Below are positions 37,052 to 45,347 of a DNA stretch of 64,000 nt, one piece after another. This DNA comes from Minwuia thermotolerans (GTDB taxonomy: Bacteria > Pseudomonadota > Alphaproteobacteria > Minwuiales > Minwuiaceae), in the NCBI GenBank assembly GCA_021604565.1, contig BQJF01000008.1:18380-82379 (forward strand). Direction: 5' to 3'. A program made the position numbers and the translations under genes. How positions within the stretch are numbered: position 1 is the stretch's first letter; the number at the start of each line of letters is the position of its first letter. The notes below the pieces were generated by a model. It was not told the DNA's origin and did no database searches. It saw only the letters and a list, made by a program, of their open reading frames with translations.

Positions 37052-38211
37052 TGCGTGGTGTCGAGCGAAATCTCCACGACTTCCTGACCCTGGATCGCGA
37101 GGCCGAGACTTCCGGCCTTCAACCGCAGCGCATCATTGCCGAAGACTTCCCGCCGCCAGCCTTTCAGGGCCGGTATGTCCGCCGCGTCATCGGCCGCCAG
37201 CTTCTCGATATCCGGTCCGGGACAGACCAGTTTCTGTGCAACGCCGTGGGCCGCACACTTGCGTTTCAGCAGCACCTTCAGCAGTTCGATCACCGGCAGC
37301 AGCGCGGGCGCGGGCGGTTCCGCACGTTCCACCCTGGGCCAGGATTCCTTCGGCTGATCCAGCGCGGTCTTCACGGCCTCCATCAGCCCGGCACCAAACG
37401 GGCCGTCGGCGATCTTGCGGTTCAGGCTGCGGATCGCGGCCAGCTTGTCGCGACTCTCCGGCGGATCGGAGGCGATCTCCAGCAGTGCCTCGTCGCGGAT
37501 GACACGGTTGCGGGGCAGGTCGCGGCGCTGCGCCTCCCGCTCCCGCCAGGCGGCGAGCTCACGCAGCACGGCCAGGAACCGGGGCTTGTTGGTGCGGGCC
37601 TTGAGTCGCTTCCAGGCATCCTGCGGCTCGACGGAATAGATGCCGAGATCCGCCAGCGTCGCCATTTCCCCGCCCACCCAGGATGCGCGTCCGGTGCGCT
37701 CCAGATCCTCCAGCATGCGGTCGTAGACAGTGCGCAGATGGGTGACATCGGACAGGGCGTAGGCCAGTTGCTTCTCGCTCAGCGGGCGGCGAGACCAGTC
37801 GGTGAAACGGCTGGTCTTGTCGATGCTCTTTCCCGCCAGCTTGCGGACCAGCGCGTCATAGGCGATCTGCTCCCCGAACCCCATGACCATCGCCGCAACC
37901 TGGGTGTCGAACAGCGGTGTCGGCACCGTGCCGGTCAGGTTGACGAATATCTCGATGTCCTGGCGCGCGGCATGAAACACCTTGACGATGGCTTCATCAG
38001 CCAGCAGCGCCAGCAGCGGCTGCAAGTCGATATCCTTCGCCAGCGGATCAATGATCGCGCCCTCGTCCTCCGGCCCGGCAAGCTGGACCAGGCAGAGCTT
38101 CGGATAATAGGTGTTCTCCCGAAGGAACTCGGTATCGATGGCGACATACGACTGCCCTGAGAGCCCGTCGACATAGCGCTGAAGTGATTCTGTGTCGGTA
38201 ATGATCTGCAT
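37048..38211 (-). CDS. rnd: Ribonuclease D
   Basis: 3'-5' exoribonuclease for tRNA and stable RNA processing, 387 residues. DEDD nuclease domain with 'YVAIDTEFLRENTYYPKLCL' (Exo I), 'VFHAARQDIEIFVNL' (Exo II) and 'YALSDVTHLRTVYDRM' (Exo III). An HRDC domain follows at about 215-295. Length is normal for RNase D. Divergent from aspS, with the TauE-type gene coupled downstream. Confidence 0.94.
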   Translation of the reverse strand: MQIITDTESLQRYVDGLSGQSYVAIDTEFLRENTYYPKLCLVQLAGPEDEGAIIDPLAKDIDLQPLLALLADEAIVKVFHAARQDIEIFVNLTGTVPTPLFDTQVAAMVMGFGEQIAYDALVRKLAGKSIDKTSRFTDWSRRPLSEKQLAYALSDVTHLRTVYDRMLEDLERTGRASWVGGEMATLADLGIYSVEPQDAWKRLKARTNKPRFLAVLRELAAWREREAQRRDLPRNRVIRDEALLEIASDPPESRDKLAAIRSLNRKIADGPFGAGLMEAVKTALDQPKESWPRVERAEPPAPALLPVIELLKVLLKRKCAAHGVAQKLVCPGPDIEKLAADDAADIPALKGWRREVFGNDALRLKAGSLGLAIQGQEVVEISLDTTQ

Positions 38212-38361
38212 GGCGGTGGCTTATAGCAGATCAGTCGCCCTCGCCAGCAGGAACGCGCGCGCAGGCGCTTGAACCGGCGGATCAACCTTGACAAGCGGGT
38301 TCATAGGGGCTTCGTTCCGGCGCGCCTTCTCCGATCCGTTCCAACAGATGGTTTTCCGCTG

Positions 38362-40155
38362 ATGCACGCCTTTCGATCCCATACCTGTGGTGCCCTGCGC
38401 CGCGCCGACGTGAACACATCCGTCCGCCTTTCGGGCTGGATTCACCGCAAGCGTGACCATGGCAATCTGCTGTTCGTCGATCTGCGCGACCATTACGGCC
38501 TGACGCAATGTGTGGTCGAAGCGGATGAGGCGGGCTTTGCCGAGGTTGACCAGGCGCGCGCGGAGAGCGTGATCACGGTGACGGGCCGGGTCGTGCCGCG
38601 TGATGCGGAGGCCGTGAACCCGGACCTGCCGACCGGCGAGGTCGAGGTCCGGATCGAGAGCGTCGAAGTGCAGAGCAGCACCGGCGACCTGCCGATGCCG
38701 GTGTTCGGCGACCAGGAATATCCGGAAGACATCCGCCTGAAGTACCGCTTCCTCGATCTGCGCAGGGAGCGTATGCACCGCAACATCACCATGCGCTCGA
38801 AGATCATCTCGGCCATTCGTCGGCGGATGAACGACGAAGGCTTCATGGAGTTCCAGACCCCGATCCTGACGGCCTCCAGCCCCGAAGGCGCGCGTGACTT
38901 CCTGGTGCCCAGCCGTGTGCATCCGGGCCAGTTCTACGCCCTGCCGCAGGCACCGCAGCAGTTCAAGCAGTTGCTGATGATCTCCGGCTTCGATCGCTAT
39001 TTCCAGATCGCCCCCTGCTTCCGCGACGAGGATGCGCGCGCCGACCGCAGCCCGGGCGAGTTCTACCAGCTCGACGTGGAGATGAGCTTCGTCACGCAGG
39101 AGGACGTGTTCCAGGCCATCGAGCCGGTGCTGGCCGGCACGTTCGAGGAATTCTCCGACTGGCCGGTGGTCGACAAGCCGTTCCCCCGGATTCCCTTCCG
39201 GGAGGCGATGCTGCGCTATGGCACCGACAAGCCTGATCTGCGCATCGCCGAAAGCATGGACATTCATGACGTGACGGAAGACTTCCGTGGCGGCGGCTTC
39301 GGTATCTTCGCACGCTCCATCGAGAAGGGCGCGGTCGTCCGGGCCATTCCGGCACCTGGGGCAGGGGGGCGTGCACGCTCCTTCTTCGATGGCATGAACG
39401 ACTGGGCCCGTCGTGAAGGTGCGGCAGGTCTTGGCTACATCATCTTCGGCGAGGAAGGCCCCAAGGGACCGATTGCCAACAACCTGGATGCCGCGCGGGT
39501 GGAATCCATCCGCGCCGCCTGTGGTCTGAACGCAGGCGACGCCGTGTTCTTTGCCTGCGACCAGGCCACAGGTGCCGCCAACCTGGCTGGCAAGGCACGG
39601 GTCAAGCTGGCTGACCAGCTGGAACTGATCACCCGCAACCAGTACCGGTTCTGCTGGATCGTCGACTTCCCGCACTTCGAATGGAACGAGGACGAGAAGA
39701 AGATCGACTTCTCCCACAATCCCTTCTCCATGCCCCAGGGCGGGATGGAGGCGCTGGAGAGCATGGATCCGCTGGATATCCTTGCCTACCAGTACGACAT
39801 CGTCTGCAACGGTATTGAGCTGTCGTCCGGTGCGATCCGGAACCATCGCCCTGACATCATGCTGAAGGCGTTCGAGGTCGCGGGCTATGCGGCGGAGGAA
39901 GTGGAAACCCAGTTTGCAGGCATGCTGAACGCGCTGCGCTATGGCGCGCCGCCCCATGGTGGCATTGCGCCGGGTATCGACCGTATCGTCATGCTGATCC
40001 TGGATGAGCCGAACCTGCGCGAGATCGTGGCGTTCCCGATGAACCAGCAGGCGCAGGACCTGCTGATGGGTGCCCCGGCCCCCGCCGACCCGAAGCAGTT
40101 GCGCGAACTGCACATCCGCACGGTCATGCCGAAGGTGGAGAAGAAGGAAGACTGA
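38362..40155 (+). CDS. aspS: Aspartyl-tRNA synthetase
   Basis: Class II synthetase, 597 residues from the ATG at 38362, the bacterial length. OB-fold anticodon-binding domain at about 1-110 ('[20 protein letters not shown]'). Catalytic core with motif 1 region, motif 2 '[19 protein letters not shown]', a GAD insertion in the middle, and motif 3 '[14 protein letters not shown]'. An in-frame ATG at 38269 would add 31 residues absent from the family. Alphaproteobacterial enzymes are often non-discriminating (also charge tRNA-Asn). I cannot decide that from sequence alone. Confidence 0.96.
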   Translation: MHAFRSHTCGALRRADVNTSVRLSGWIHRKRDHGNLLFVDLRDHYGLTQCVVEADEAGFAEVDQARAESVITVTGRVVPRDAEAVNPDLPTGEVEVRIESVEVQSSTGDLPMPVFGDQEYPEDIRLKYRFLDLRRERMHRNITMRSKIISAIRRRMNDEGFMEFQTPILTASSPEGARDFLVPSRVHPGQFYALPQAPQQFKQLLMISGFDRYFQIAPCFRDEDARADRSPGEFYQLDVEMSFVTQEDVFQAIEPVLAGTFEEFSDWPVVDKPFPRIPFREAMLRYGTDKPDLRIAESMDIHDVTEDFRGGGFGIFARSIEKGAVVRAIPAPGAGGRARSFFDGMNDWARREGAAGLGYIIFGEEGPKGPIANNLDAARVESIRAACGLNAGDAVFFACDQATGAANLAGKARVKLADQLELITRNQYRFCWIVDFPHFEWNEDEKKIDFSHNPFSMPQGGMEALESMDPLDILAYQYDIVCNGIELSSGAIRNHRPDIMLKAFEVAGYAAEEVETQFAGMLNALRYGAPPHGGIAPGIDRIVMLILDEPNLREIVAFPMNQQAQDLLMGAPAPADPKQLRELHIRTVMPKVEKKED

Positions 40156-40161
40156 AGCCGT

Positions 40162-40473
40162 TCAGAGGTGCCTGCGGAAATCCATGCGCTGATGCAGGAT
40201 CCGCAGGACTATCGCGTCACCATTCTCACGTCGGTTGAAGAATACGATGTGAGAACCTGACCGGATCGAGAGCAGGCCGGGTCTGATTTCATCGACCTTC
40301 TGAACGCCTGGATTGTCTCGTCTGAGGCTTGCAATGACTGTTTCCATTTCACCAAGGTAAGTGTTCCGCTGCTTTCTGCCCCACTGCCGCTGCGAGAACC
40401 GCCCGATCTCCTTTATGTCTTCCCGGGCCCTGACTGAAACAAGGACTTCAGCCAACGGGTTCCTGCTCCGCAT
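40162..40473 (-). CDS. parE: ParE-type toxin of a toxin-antitoxin pair
   Basis: A 103-residue RelE/ParE-superfamily toxin. It begins helically ('VSVRAREDIKEIGRFSQRQW'), has the middle 'VDEIRPGLLSIRSGSHIVFF' and ends with beta strands 'IVLRILHQRMDFRRHL', the usual ParE C-terminus (ILHxxMD). ParE toxins poison DNA gyrase. The gene overlaps the 3' end of parD by 26 nt on the same strand. The ATG at 40473 is preceded by a TTG at 40476 that could also serve as start. Confidence 0.88.
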   Translation of the reverse strand: MRSRNPLAEVLVSVRAREDIKEIGRFSQRQWGRKQRNTYLGEMETVIASLRRDNPGVQKVDEIRPGLLSIRSGSHIVFFNRRENGDAIVLRILHQRMDFRRHL

Positions 40474-40708
40474 CAAGTTCCCGCAGTATGTCCTTGATGT
40501 TCAGTTCGCTGACTTCGCCCCGTTCGGCTTGTTCCCAGCCGATGTCGATGGCCTCGCGCAGGCGGGCGAGCCTTGCTTCCTCGCTCATTTCCTGCTCGAT
40601 CTGGCGGCGCAGGGCTTCGCGCACCACTTCGGAGGCATTGTTGTAGAGTCCGCTTGCCACCTTCTCGCGCACATAGTCGTTCAGCCGGTCGGTCAGTGAA
40701 ACGTGCAT
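40448..40708 (-). CDS. parD: ParD-type antitoxin
   Basis: An 86-residue antitoxin. N-terminal ribbon-helix-helix 'MHVSLTDRLNDYVREKVASG' followed by 'YNNASEVVREALRRQI', then an acidic toxin-neutralizing tail. The ATG at 40708 has a GAGGAG ribosome binding site. Longer upstream frames lack one. Encoded just before parE, with a promoter-embedded palindrome for autoregulation. Confidence 0.88.
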   Translation of the reverse strand: MHVSLTDRLNDYVREKVASGLYNNASEVVREALRRQIEQEMSEEARLARLREAIDIGWEQAERGEVSELNIKDILRELDAEQEPVG

Positions 40709-40733
40709 GGGATGCTCCTCTGTCTCGACCCCC

Positions 40734-40762
40734 ATTGTACAGGCTTTGACAATCCTTGTCTG
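40734..40762 (-). promoter_or_regulatory. parDE promoter with embedded palindromic operator
   Basis: On the minus strand, CAGACA (-35, 40757-40762) and TACAAT (-10, 40734-40739) are 17 nt apart. A palindrome GACAAGGATTGTC (40748-40760, 5-nt arms around GGA) lies over the spacer and -35, the expected place for autorepression by a ribbon-helix-helix ParD. The -10 lies about 26 nt before the parD start. Confidence 0.55.
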
Positions 40763-40830
40763 CACGTCGCGCGTGTCGGACCTGCTTTCCGGGCAGGTGC
40801 CGCGCGCGATTTTCATGTATGCTCCAGCGC

Positions 40831-42048
40831 ATGACTGACTTTGCCGCATCGCCACAGAATGCCGGATATTTCTCCCGTGAGCGGGTGGGATTCCTGTTCC
40901 TGAACGTGGGTCACTTCTTCGACCACATGTTCATGCTGATCTTTGCCACGGTGGCTGTGGCACTGGCCGGACAGGAAGGCATGTCTTACCGCGAACTGCT
41001 GGAACTGCTGACACCGGCACTGGTGATGTTCGGTGTCGGGTCGCTGCCTGCGGGCTGGCTGGCGGACCGCTGGTCGCGCGAAGGCATGATCGCGGTGTTC
41101 TTCATCGGCATCGGTGGGTCGTCCATCGCGACCGGCTTCGCCAACGAGAACTGGCAGATCATGCTTGGCCTCGGGGCCATCGGCACCTTCGCGGCCATCT
41201 ATCATCCGGTCGGCATTGCCATGGTGGTCGAGGGGCAGGAGAAGGTCGGGCGCGCGCTGGGCATCAACGGGGTCTGGGGCAACATGGGTCTGGCCGCCGC
41301 GCCGCTGCTGACCGGTTGGCTGATCGCGATCTCGAGCTGGCGCGCGGCCTTCATCGTGCCCGGTATCGTGGCCATTCTGGTGGGTCTGGCCTACATCGCG
41401 TTCTGTCGGCAGGGGAGGGGCGTCGTTCGCGCGGCCAAGCGGACAGTACCCGATCCCGGTGACCACGATCTGACCCGCGCGGTGCTGATCCGTGTCGCGC
41501 TGGCCCTGACCCTGACGATCCTTTTCGGTGGCCTGATCTTTCATGCCTCCGCTGTCGTTCTGCCGAAACTGTTCTCGGAGCGTCTGGCCGACATCACCAG
41601 CGACATTGGTGCGGTGGGGACCTATGCCGCCATCGTGCTGGCCATTGCCTCCTTCGCGCAGATCGTTGTCGGGCACCTGCTGGACCGGTTTCCGGCGCGG
41701 CGCATCCTGTTCCTGATTGCCCTGTTCCAGATCCCGGCGCTGGCGCTGGTGGCCTCCATCTCCGGCATTCCCATCGTCCTGGCCTCGGTGCTGATGATGG
41801 CGCTGATCTTCGGCGAGATCCCGATCCATGACACCATTGTCACCCGCTATACCCGCGCCGCCTGGCGGGGTCGCGTGTTTGCGGTGAAGTTCGTGCTGGC
41901 CCTTCTGGTCGCTGCCGTGGTGCCGCGCCTGATCGGCTCCCTGCATGACAATTACGGGCTGGACGTGCTGTTCTACGTGCTCGCCGCCGCCGCCGCCGGT
42001 GTCGCGCTCTCGGCGCTGATCCTGCCCATTGCCCGCAAGGCCGCCTGA
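40831..42048 (+). CDS. MFS transporter, resembling fosmidomycin-resistance (Fsr) type
   Basis: A 405-residue permease with about twelve membrane segments. The first segment 'LNVGHFFDHMFMLIFATVAV' and the loop 'LPAGWLADRWSREGM' resemble Fsr-like MFS exporters, but the match is from memory and general. A long central loop contains basic residues around 210-225. ATG 40831 is used (ATG 40819 is an alternative). Neither has a good ribosome binding site. Divergent from parDE. Confidence 0.82.
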   Translation: MTDFAASPQNAGYFSRERVGFLFLNVGHFFDHMFMLIFATVAVALAGQEGMSYRELLELLTPALVMFGVGSLPAGWLADRWSREGMIAVFFIGIGGSSIATGFANENWQIMLGLGAIGTFAAIYHPVGIAMVVEGQEKVGRALGINGVWGNMGLAAAPLLTGWLIAISSWRAAFIVPGIVAILVGLAYIAFCRQGRGVVRAAKRTVPDPGDHDLTRAVLIRVALALTLTILFGGLIFHASAVVLPKLFSERLADITSDIGAVGTYAAIVLAIASFAQIVVGHLLDRFPARRILFLIALFQIPALALVASISGIPIVLASVLMMALIFGEIPIHDTIVTRYTRAAWRGRVFAVKFVLALLVAAVVPRLIGSLHDNYGLDVLFYVLAAAAAGVALSALILPIARKAA

Positions 42049-42132
42049 CGCCGTTTCTGCCCGGTTCTCGACGCATTGAAACCGCATGAACGCGGCATTG
42101 TGACTCTTTCTTTTAAATAATTCCAAAGAGCA

Positions 42133-42160
42133 TTGAAGACTCCGCCAGAGGCATTATGTT
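42133..42160 (+). promoter_or_regulatory. Candidate promoter of the peroxiredoxin gene
   Basis: TTGAAG (42133-42138) and TATGTT (42155-42160), 16 nt apart, about 57 nt before the peroxiredoxin start. The preceding 42100-42130 stretch is the most AT-rich part of this 168-nt spacer. The match is only moderate. Confidence 0.3.
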
Positions 42161-42216
42161 CATCGCATCGGGGCCGCGATGCCGCCCCTCTCAGATCCGA
42201 ATGCAGGAGAATTTCG

Positions 42217-42750
42217 ATGCGCGTACCAAGTGTTACCTTCAAGACCCGTGTCCGTGATGAAGCCGTTGGCGGCCCGAACCCGTTCCGTTGGCAGGACCGC
42301 ACCAGTGACGAGATCTTCAATGGCCGCCGCGTCGTTGTCTTCGCGCTGCCGGGTGCCTTCACGCCGACCTGCAGCTCCACGCACCTGCCGGGTTACGAGG
42401 CCAATTTCGAGGCGCTGAAGGCCGAGGGCGTGGATGAGGTCATCTGCCTGTCCGTGAACGACGCTTTCGTCATGTTCCAGTGGGGCAGGAACCTGGGTGC
42501 GAAGAACGTCACCCTGCTGCCCGACGGCAATGCGGAGTTCACCGACAAGATGGGCATGCTGGTGAACAAGGGCAACCTGGGCTTCGGTGCCCGGTCCTGG
42601 CGCTACTCCATGCTGGTCGAGGACGGTGAGATCGTCGAGCAGTTCGTCGAAGACGGCAAGAGCGACCTCTGCGAGACTGACCCGTTCGAGGTCTCCGACG
42701 CCGACACCATGCTGGCCGCCGTCAAGGCCCGCAACGCCAAGGCCGCCTGA
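42217..42750 (+). CDS. Peroxiredoxin, Prx5 subfamily
   Basis: Thiol peroxidase of 177 residues. Peroxidatic Cys52 lies in 'LPGAFTPTCSSTHLPGY', with a thioredoxin-like fold and the Prx5 segment 'SVNDAFVMFQWGRNLG'. Further cysteines near residue 80 and in 'KSDLCETDPFEVS' may resolve the disulfide or react with glutathione/glutaredoxin. The start at 42217 has an AGGAGA ribosome binding site. Stand-alone gene with its own terminator. Together with katG/oxyR it suggests a marked peroxide defence. Confidence 0.93.
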   Translation: MRVPSVTFKTRVRDEAVGGPNPFRWQDRTSDEIFNGRRVVVFALPGAFTPTCSSTHLPGYEANFEALKAEGVDEVICLSVNDAFVMFQWGRNLGAKNVTLLPDGNAEFTDKMGMLVNKGNLGFGARSWRYSMLVEDGEIVEQFVEDGKSDLCETDPFEVSDADTMLAAVKARNAKAA

Positions 42751-42777
42751 TACAGGGCTGCCATTCTGAACGCCGGG

Positions 42778-42816
42778 AAGGCCCTGCCACGCAAGTGGCG
42801 GGGCCTTTTCGTTTCT
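42778..42816 (+). terminator. Rho-independent terminator after the peroxiredoxin gene
   Basis: Arms AAGGCCCTGCCAC and GTGGCGGGGCCTT around a GCAA tetraloop (one mismatch), followed by TTCGTTTCTT. It lies 28 nt after the stop. A canonical intrinsic terminator. Confidence 0.9.
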
Positions 42817-42866
42817 TCCCCGATGGAATGCGCTATCCTTCCCGACCTGTTGGGGGAGACGGCAAC

Positions 42867-44027
42867 ATGCGTATCACGGGCGTCCGTAGCCATGTCCTGC
42901 GTTACGATCTCGATGAGGAACTGGGGTATTCGCAGCAGTACTACACGGCGCGTACGGCGCATCTGGTCGAGGTCTCGACCGACGAGGGGCTGACGGGTTG
43001 GGGCGAGTGCTTCGGTCCCGGCGCAATTGCGCTGGCCAACCGCACCATCTTGGAGCAGGTGCTGCAGCCCTTGGTGCTCGGACGCGACCCGCTGGCGCGG
43101 GAGGCGATCTGGCAACATTGCTACAACATGATGCGCGACCACGGGCAGAAGGGGATGCCGATACAGGCGCTCTCCGGTCTTGATATCGCGCTGTGGGACA
43201 TTGCCGGACAGGCGGCGAACATGCCGCTCTACAGCCTGCTGGGTGGCCCGACGCGAACCCGGATTCCGGTCTATGGCTACGGCATGATGCTCCGCCGGGT
43301 GCCTGATCTGGCGGATGCGTTTCGCGAGGAGGCCGCATCCATCCGCGCCGCCGGGTTCGCAGCCACCAAGATGAAGGTCGGGCTCGGCGTCGCCGAGGAC
43401 ATCGCGCTGGCCACTGCGGTGAGGCAGGGCGTCGGTGACGGCTTCCGCTTCGCTGTCGACGCCAACCATTGCTACACCTTGCCTGATGCGCTGGCGGTCG
43501 GTCGCGCGCTGGATGACCTGGGGGCTTACTGGTTCGAGGAGCCGGTGGCGCCGGAGGACAGGGCGGGCTATGCCGAACTGCGCGCGAAACTGCGGACCAC
43601 CATTGCCGGGGGTGAGGCCGAGTTCACCCGCTATGGCTGGCGCGACCTGCTGGCGGCGGGCTGTGTGGGGCTGGCCCAGCCGGAGGTCTGCGCGCTGGGT
43701 GGCATAACCGAATTCCAGAAGGTGCTGGCGCTCTGTCACAGCCAGTTCGTGCCGGTGATCAATCATGTCTGGGGCTCGGCCATCGCGGTCACCGCGAACA
43801 TGCACCTGCTGGCGGCCATGCCCGACATGCCGGGCGGGCTGCATCCCTGGGAGCCGATGCTGGAATTCGACACCACGCCGAACCGGTTTCGCGATGACAT
43901 GCTGTCGGAACCGCTGGACATTCAGGGCCAGGTGAAACGCAATGGTGGTCATGTGGACCTGCCACGCGGTCCGGGCCTGGGTGTCCGGCCTGATCCGGCC
44001 TTTCTGGACCACTATCGTATCGCATGA
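42867..44027 (+). CDS. Mandelate racemase/muconate lactonizing enzyme family protein
   Basis: Enolase-superfamily enzyme of 386 residues. N-terminal capping domain, then a TIM barrel with 'TKMKVG' (catalytic Lys pair region), metal ligands in 'FAVDANHCYT', 'YWFEEPVAPED' and 'GGEAEFTRYG', and a late 'INHVWGS' with the candidate general-base His. The KxK plus His pattern points to the mandelate-racemase subgroup (acid-sugar dehydratase or racemase). Substrate unknown. GGGGGAGA precedes the ATG. Probably co-transcribed with the following CoA-transferase. Confidence 0.88.
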   Translation: MRITGVRSHVLRYDLDEELGYSQQYYTARTAHLVEVSTDEGLTGWGECFGPGAIALANRTILEQVLQPLVLGRDPLAREAIWQHCYNMMRDHGQKGMPIQALSGLDIALWDIAGQAANMPLYSLLGGPTRTRIPVYGYGMMLRRVPDLADAFREEAASIRAAGFAATKMKVGLGVAEDIALATAVRQGVGDGFRFAVDANHCYTLPDALAVGRALDDLGAYWFEEPVAPEDRAGYAELRAKLRTTIAGGEAEFTRYGWRDLLAAGCVGLAQPEVCALGGITEFQKVLALCHSQFVPVINHVWGSAIAVTANMHLLAAMPDMPGGLHPWEPMLEFDTTPNRFRDDMLSEPLDIQGQVKRNGGHVDLPRGPGLGVRPDPAFLDHYRIA

Positions 44028-44053
44028 CGGTTCCTGGGGAGGGACAAGAGCCA

Positions 44054-45271
44054 ATGAAACCCTATGAAGGCATCCGGATCATTGATCCGACGCATGTACT
44101 GGCGGGGCCATTCTGCTGCTACCAGATGGCATGGTTCGGAGCCGAGGTGATCAAGGTCGAGGCGGTAGAGCCGCGCGACTTCATCCGCTACGCCAGTCCG
44201 GACGCGGAGCTGGCGGAGGCGGGACTGTCGGAGAGCTTCCTGGCGCAGAACGCCAACAAGAAGTCGGTAGTGCTGAACCTGAAGGACCGGCGCGGGCAGG
44301 ACCTGTTCAAGCAGCTTGCCGCGACCTCGGACGCGATGGTGGAGAATTTCCAGCCCGGCACCATGGCCGGGCTCGGGCTTGGCTATGACGATATCCGGGC
44401 CATCAATCCTAAGCTGGTCTATTGCTCCCTCACCGGTTTCGGGCAGACCGGACCGCTGCGGGACGTGCCGGCCTATGACCATCTGGTGCAGGGCATCTCG
44501 GCCATGGCGTCGATGCAGAATGGCACCACCGATCCGGTGCGGGTCGGCTTTCCGGTCATCGACTATGTGGTCGGGCTGCTCGGCGCGTTCGCCCTGTCGA
44601 CGGCGCTGTTCCAGGCGCGCGCCAGCGGGCAGGGACAGTATGTCGATGTCTCCATGCTCGACTCGGCACTGATCATCATGGCGCCGGTGGTGCAGCAATG
44701 GCTGACCAGCCAGCGGATTCCGCAGTCGACCGGACGTCGCGCGTTTTCGGGAAGTCCCTTCTCGGGCATGTTCGAGACGGCGGACGGGATATTGGTCACT
44801 GCGGCAAACACGCAGGTCCAGGCGGCCTCCGTGCTGCGCGTGATCGGTCGGGAAGATCTGATCGACGACCCGGATGTCCTGAACTGGCACGGGCGACCGG
44901 AGGTTTCCGACCGTGTGCAGCCGATCCTGTTCGAGGCCTTCGCGACCCGAACCGCGCTGGAGTGGGAGGCGCTGCTGGCTTCCGCCTCCGTTCCCGCCGG
45001 AAAGCTGCGCGATGTCCCGGAGATCATGGCGCATCCGCATGTGCAGGAACGGGGTCTGCTGCACACGATCCCCGACGTGCCGGGCATCGGGCGCCCCATC
45101 GAGGTGATGGGACCGGGTTTCCGCATGGCCGATCCTGAGTCCATGATCCGGAACCCGAGCCCGCCACCGCGCAAGGGGGCCGACACCCGCCACTACCTGC
45201 GCGAAGTCGGCCTGAGCGATGCCGATATCAATGGTCTGGTGGCCGACGGAGTGACACTGGTCGCCGAGTGA
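44054..45271 (+). CDS. CaiB/BaiF family (class III) CoA-transferase
   Basis: Moves CoA between acyl-CoA and a carboxylate, 405 residues. Typical opening 'YEGIRIIDPTHVLAGPFCCY', the loop 'FGAEVIKVEAVEPRDFIRY', 'KKSVVLNLKDRRG', and the nucleophile region 'YVDVSMLDSALI' with the conserved Asp. The start at 44054 has GGGAGGG upstream and matches the family N-terminus. An ATG at 44024 overlaps the previous stop and would add ten residues. Its pairing with an enolase-superfamily enzyme suggests a small carboxylate pathway. Confidence 0.9.
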   Translation: MKPYEGIRIIDPTHVLAGPFCCYQMAWFGAEVIKVEAVEPRDFIRYASPDAELAEAGLSESFLAQNANKKSVVLNLKDRRGQDLFKQLAATSDAMVENFQPGTMAGLGLGYDDIRAINPKLVYCSLTGFGQTGPLRDVPAYDHLVQGISAMASMQNGTTDPVRVGFPVIDYVVGLLGAFALSTALFQARASGQGQYVDVSMLDSALIIMAPVVQQWLTSQRIPQSTGRRAFSGSPFSGMFETADGILVTAANTQVQAASVLRVIGREDLIDDPDVLNWHGRPEVSDRVQPILFEAFATRTALEWEALLASASVPAGKLRDVPEIMAHPHVQERGLLHTIPDVPGIGRPIEVMGPGFRMADPESMIRNPSPPPRKGADTRHYLREVGLSDADINGLVADGVTLVAE

Positions 45272-45347
45272 TCGGTCGCCGGGGATGAGACTTTGTTAAC
45301 CCTGTTGCTGCACCTTGGTTGCCGTCTCAAATCCGGGTGGCGGTGGC

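Noticed and set aside
38221..40113. A 630-codon open frame antisense to aspS
   Set aside because: Same kind of shadow; aspS is complete and recognisable.
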